Source: Chloroflexota bacterium (GTDB taxonomy: Bacteria > Chloroflexota > UBA11872 > VXNJ01). Taken from it: a stretch of DNA of 63,737 nt. Location: the NCBI GenBank assembly GCA_009840625.1, contig VXNJ01000017.1, positions 1 to 63,737 of the forward strand, in the 5' to 3' direction. Shown here in pieces: positions 61,910-63,737 of this stretch. Position numbers and translations under genes: made by a program. The notes beneath the pieces are model-generated. The model made no database searches and was not told the origin of the DNA. It was given only the letters and a program-made list of their open reading frames with translations. Each line of letters starts with the position of its first letter. The first letter of the stretch is position 1.

Positions 61910-62527
61910 TCAGCCCCAGTTGGGTCGTTGCATCGTGAAGGCGTTGTTGACCTCGACGTAGTCCATGTATCCGAGCCGCCCGATCGGACGGAGCTTGAGG
62001 AAATCGACCCTGCCGTCGGTGAGCACCCGGTCGTCGATGTGGACTCCGATCACCTGACCGAATACCACGATGTTGGTCTCGTTCGGGTCTTGGCAATCCA
62101 GCTCGACCGATCGAATGTGAAGACACTCAAGGTGCACGGGACTATCGGCCACGCGGGGGCATTTGACCAGCCGCGCGGGAGCCTTGGCCAGACCGGCGTA
62201 CTCGAACTCGTCCACGCTGGAAGGGGCCGGTACCGACGACGCGCTCATCTGCTCGCGCAATTCCCAGGTGGCCAAGTTGACTACGAACTCCCCGGTCGCT
62301 TGTGCATCGCGCACCGCGTCCTTCAACCCGCCGTGATCATGGTTGCCGGTGGCGGCGAACATCACCTGCGGAGGGTTGTACCCGACCCCGTTGAAGAAGG
62401 AATAGGGGGCGAGGTTGGCAGTCCCGTCGCTGCTCAGAGTCGATATCCAGCCTATTGGCCGCGGTACTACTAGGGCGCTAAGGCTGGTAAAGGCCGAGTC
62501 GGCGCCTGAATCAAGGTCTAGGAACAA
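61910..62527 (-). CDS. Flavin reductase-like FMN-binding protein
   Basis: FMN-binding split-barrel protein of 205 residues (flavin reductase-like domain). Landmarks are the start FTSLSALVVPRPIGWISTL, NLAPYSFFNGVGYNPPQVMF, ATGEFVVNLAT and the later GQVIGVHIDD. Members either reduce free flavin for oxygenases or bind FMN as electron carriers. It could serve the LLM flavoenzyme, though the two genes are 3.4 kb apart. The start codon is TTG. Confidence 0.88.
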   Translation of the reverse strand: MFLDLDSGADSAFTSLSALVVPRPIGWISTLSSDGTANLAPYSFFNGVGYNPPQVMFAATGNHDHGGLKDAVRDAQATGEFVVNLATWELREQMSASSVPAPSSVDEFEYAGLAKAPARLVKCPRVADSPVHLECLHIRSVELDCQDPNETNIVVFGQVIGVHIDDRVLTDGRVDFLKLRPIGRLGYMDYVEVNNAFTMQRPNWG

Positions 62528-62621
62528 TCAATACCCCCACAGATCAAAGAGTGGATTTGGCAACTGATGGCAATCACGAACCCGCCCGCTCCCTAAATGC
62601 CCCCGATGAAGGGGTCTGGGT

Positions 62622-63041
62622 TTAAGCGCTGGGGTCCACCGGCAAGCCGGATCCGGTCGCGATCTCCCACTTGAACCCGTCCGGATCGGCGAAATAGCCG
62701 GAATAGCCGCCCCAGAAAGTCGGGGCCGCGGGTTTTACGATTCGGGCACCGGCCGCCTCGGCAGCCAGAAGGACGTTGTCTACTTCGGCGCGGTTGGCCA
62801 CGTTGTGGGCGATAGTGAACGCGTGCTGGCCTTCCGGCATTTCTCCGAGAAGGTCGGAACCGGTTTCGTCGGCCAACGACTCCAGCGGATAGAGCGCCAA
62901 CATCAATTCTGCGAGCAGAAAAAAAGTTATGGATGGGCCGCCCGCATCATGTTCCGGGAATCCGAGTCCGTCCCGATAGAACCGCGTAGATGCTTCAAGA
63001 TCGGCTACCCCGAGTGTGATGATGCTGATCCGCGGTTCCAT
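62622..63041 (-). CDS. VOC-family (glyoxalase/dioxygenase fold) protein
   Basis: Small cytoplasmic protein of 139 residues with the paired beta-alpha-beta-beta-beta fold of the vicinal oxygen chelate superfamily: GVADLEASTRFYRDGLGFP at the N-terminus and GYFADPDGFKWEIA at the C-terminus. Members include glyoxalases, dioxygenases and antibiotic-binding proteins; this one resembles the broad uncharacterised group. A CCCC/GGGG hairpin (around 62602-62616) follows the stop without a good T-tract. Confidence 0.85.
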   Translation of the reverse strand: MEPRISIITLGVADLEASTRFYRDGLGFPEHDAGGPSITFFLLAELMLALYPLESLADETGSDLLGEMPEGQHAFTIAHNVANRAEVDNVLLAAEAAGARIVKPAAPTFWGGYSGYFADPDGFKWEIATGSGLPVDPSA

Positions 63042-63144
63042 GGCACTGGCCCTGCTGTTTCCGGCCCCTCGATGTTGCCCTTATCGGCGTTGGCTGCAGA
63101 ATGTCACCGTTTTGCCCGGATACCGGCATCCCCGGATGTGGATA

Positions 63145-63219
63145 TGGTTGCGGGGGTCGGATTCGAACCGACGACCTCCGGGTTATGAGCCCGACGAGCT
63201 GCCACTGCTCCACCCCGCA
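63145..63219 (-). tRNA. Initiator tRNA-fMet (CAT), CCA encoded
   Basis: All four arms fold: a 7-bp acceptor (TGCGGGG with CCCCGCA), a 4-bp D stem, an anticodon loop CTCATAA, and a T arm GTCGG-TTCGAAT-CCGAC. The discriminator A is followed by CCA. The anticodon stem ends in three consecutive G-C pairs (GGG/CCC), the hallmark of initiator tRNA. Position 1-72 is a weak T-A pair rather than the C-A mismatch usual in bacterial initiators. Confidence 0.95.
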
Positions 63220-63237
63220 CGCGGAATACGGATGTCA

Positions 63238-63521
63238 GCGAGCCGATCTATAAGCCGCATTCTGTAATCGGTTGCCATCTATCTTGACCGACCGGTTGCC
63301 CGGCGGTTCTTTGCACCCCACCTGGGACTCGGCGGGCCGCGTCATCGTCCCGGCTTGGGCTTGCTCCGGATAGAGTTTGGCCTTTTCACTCCGGCTTTAC
63401 CCGGCATTAGTCTCTGTGCCACTGGTCCTCGCCTCTCGGCGGACGGGCGTTACCCGCTATCCTGCCCTGCAGAGTGCGGACTTTCCTCACGCGTGGCGCG
63501 ACAACCCGACCGGCTCGTGCG
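63238..63521 (-). ncRNA. rnpB: RNase P RNA
   Basis: Catalytic RNA that matures the 5' ends of tRNAs. The conserved 5' block GAGGAAAGTCCGCACTC (63488-63472) and the 3' block ACAGAATGCGGCTTAT (ending near 63250) are present. CAGAGACTAATGCCGGG and the GCAAGCCC region are also recognisable. Helix P1 closes the molecule: CGAGCCGGTC at the 5' end pairs with GATCGGCTCG at the 3' end. The length of about 285 nt is compact for a bacterial type A RNA. It lies 18 nt upstream of the initiator tRNA and is probably co-transcribed with it. Confidence 0.95.
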
Positions 63522-63523
63522 CA

Positions 63524-63550
63524 TCCATATTCACTTGGGGAAAAGATCAA
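63524..63550 (-). promoter_or_regulatory. Candidate rnpB promoter
   Basis: On the minus strand TTGATC (63550-63545) and TATGGA (63529-63524) are 15 bp apart, slightly short, and place a start a few bases before the P1 helix of RNase P RNA. This makes independent transcription of rnpB plausible in addition to readthrough from the 16S gene. Confidence 0.45.
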
Positions 63551-63664
63551 CCTTCGACAGCTGAAGTAGCAGCCGAGAAACACTTAACGATTGGCGTCAA
63601 ATTCATTGCGCTTCGTTGGCAAGTTACGCCTTTGGCACAGAGCCAGGACGCTTGACTGGGATCA

Positions 63665-63737
<73 letters not shown>

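Overview
The window is a GC-rich bacterial chromosome segment that most likely comes from a member of the Chloroflexota, possibly of the Dehalococcoidia/SAR202 type. This is an inference from content. It carries an alternative complex III (ACIII) operon, secreted proteins ending or beginning in modules that I associate with Chloroflexota, and a class Ic ribonucleotide reductase subunit. It also has a 16S rRNA gene that is not followed by tRNA spacers and a 23S gene, and a sulfatase/enolase-superfamily/flavin-monooxygenase/PhyH gene set common in marine Chloroflexota. No prophage, CRISPR array or replication origin is visible.

Layout. 0-3.3 kb: a secreted peptide-type solute-binding protein and a SAM methyltransferase, both on the minus strand. 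3.5-4.8 kb: a solitary TnpB (IS1341-type) gene with a right-end hairpin. 4.8-8.2 kb: a proVWX-like glycine betaine/proline ABC operon (plus). 8.3-9.7 kb: an NfeD/SPFH membrane-proteostasis pair (minus). 9.9-15.3 kb: a polar amino acid ABC transporter (binding protein, two permeases, ATPase; minus), with an internal terminator and a TetR-type gene whose operator candidate overlaps the promoter. 15.8-25.6 kb: one giant gene (3264 codons, minus) for a secreted cadherin-repeat protein.

26.4-31.8 kb: two tandem sulfatases (plus) facing a dehydrogenase/tagaturonate epimerase pair (minus). 31.8-40.6 kb: thioredoxin reductase and an ACIII operon (minus) with a split ActB and two adjacent NrfD-type subunits. 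40.8-44.8 kb: two paralogous zinc-less dehydrogenases (minus), DUF3500 and a HAD hydrolase (plus). 45-48.4 kb: a circularly permuted ATP-grasp/alpha-E/transglutaminase operon (plus). 48.5-58.5 kb: mixed metabolic genes, including a TIM-barrel sugar isomerase, upp, a GH4 glycosidase, methionine aminopeptidase, PhyH oxygenase, a GH127-type glycosidase, an enolase-superfamily enzyme and an LLM flavoenzyme.

58.5-63.7 kb: a candidate structured RNA followed by a strong hairpin terminator, nrdB (class Ic), a UMF1-type transporter, a flavin reductase-like protein, a VOC protein, initiator tRNA, RNase P RNA, and the 3' end of 16S rRNA, all RNA genes on the minus strand.

Taken together the metabolic genes suggest a heterotroph that imports osmolytes, amino acids and peptides. 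It appears to desulfate and dismantle uronate- or arabinose-containing polysaccharides, and to respire through a quinol-oxidising ACIII. The most unusual observations are the 135-nt structured RNA candidate, the 16S-rnpB-tRNA arrangement, the Tyr-to-Phe substituted ribonucleotide reductase, the rearranged ACIII operon, and the giant adhesin-like protein.
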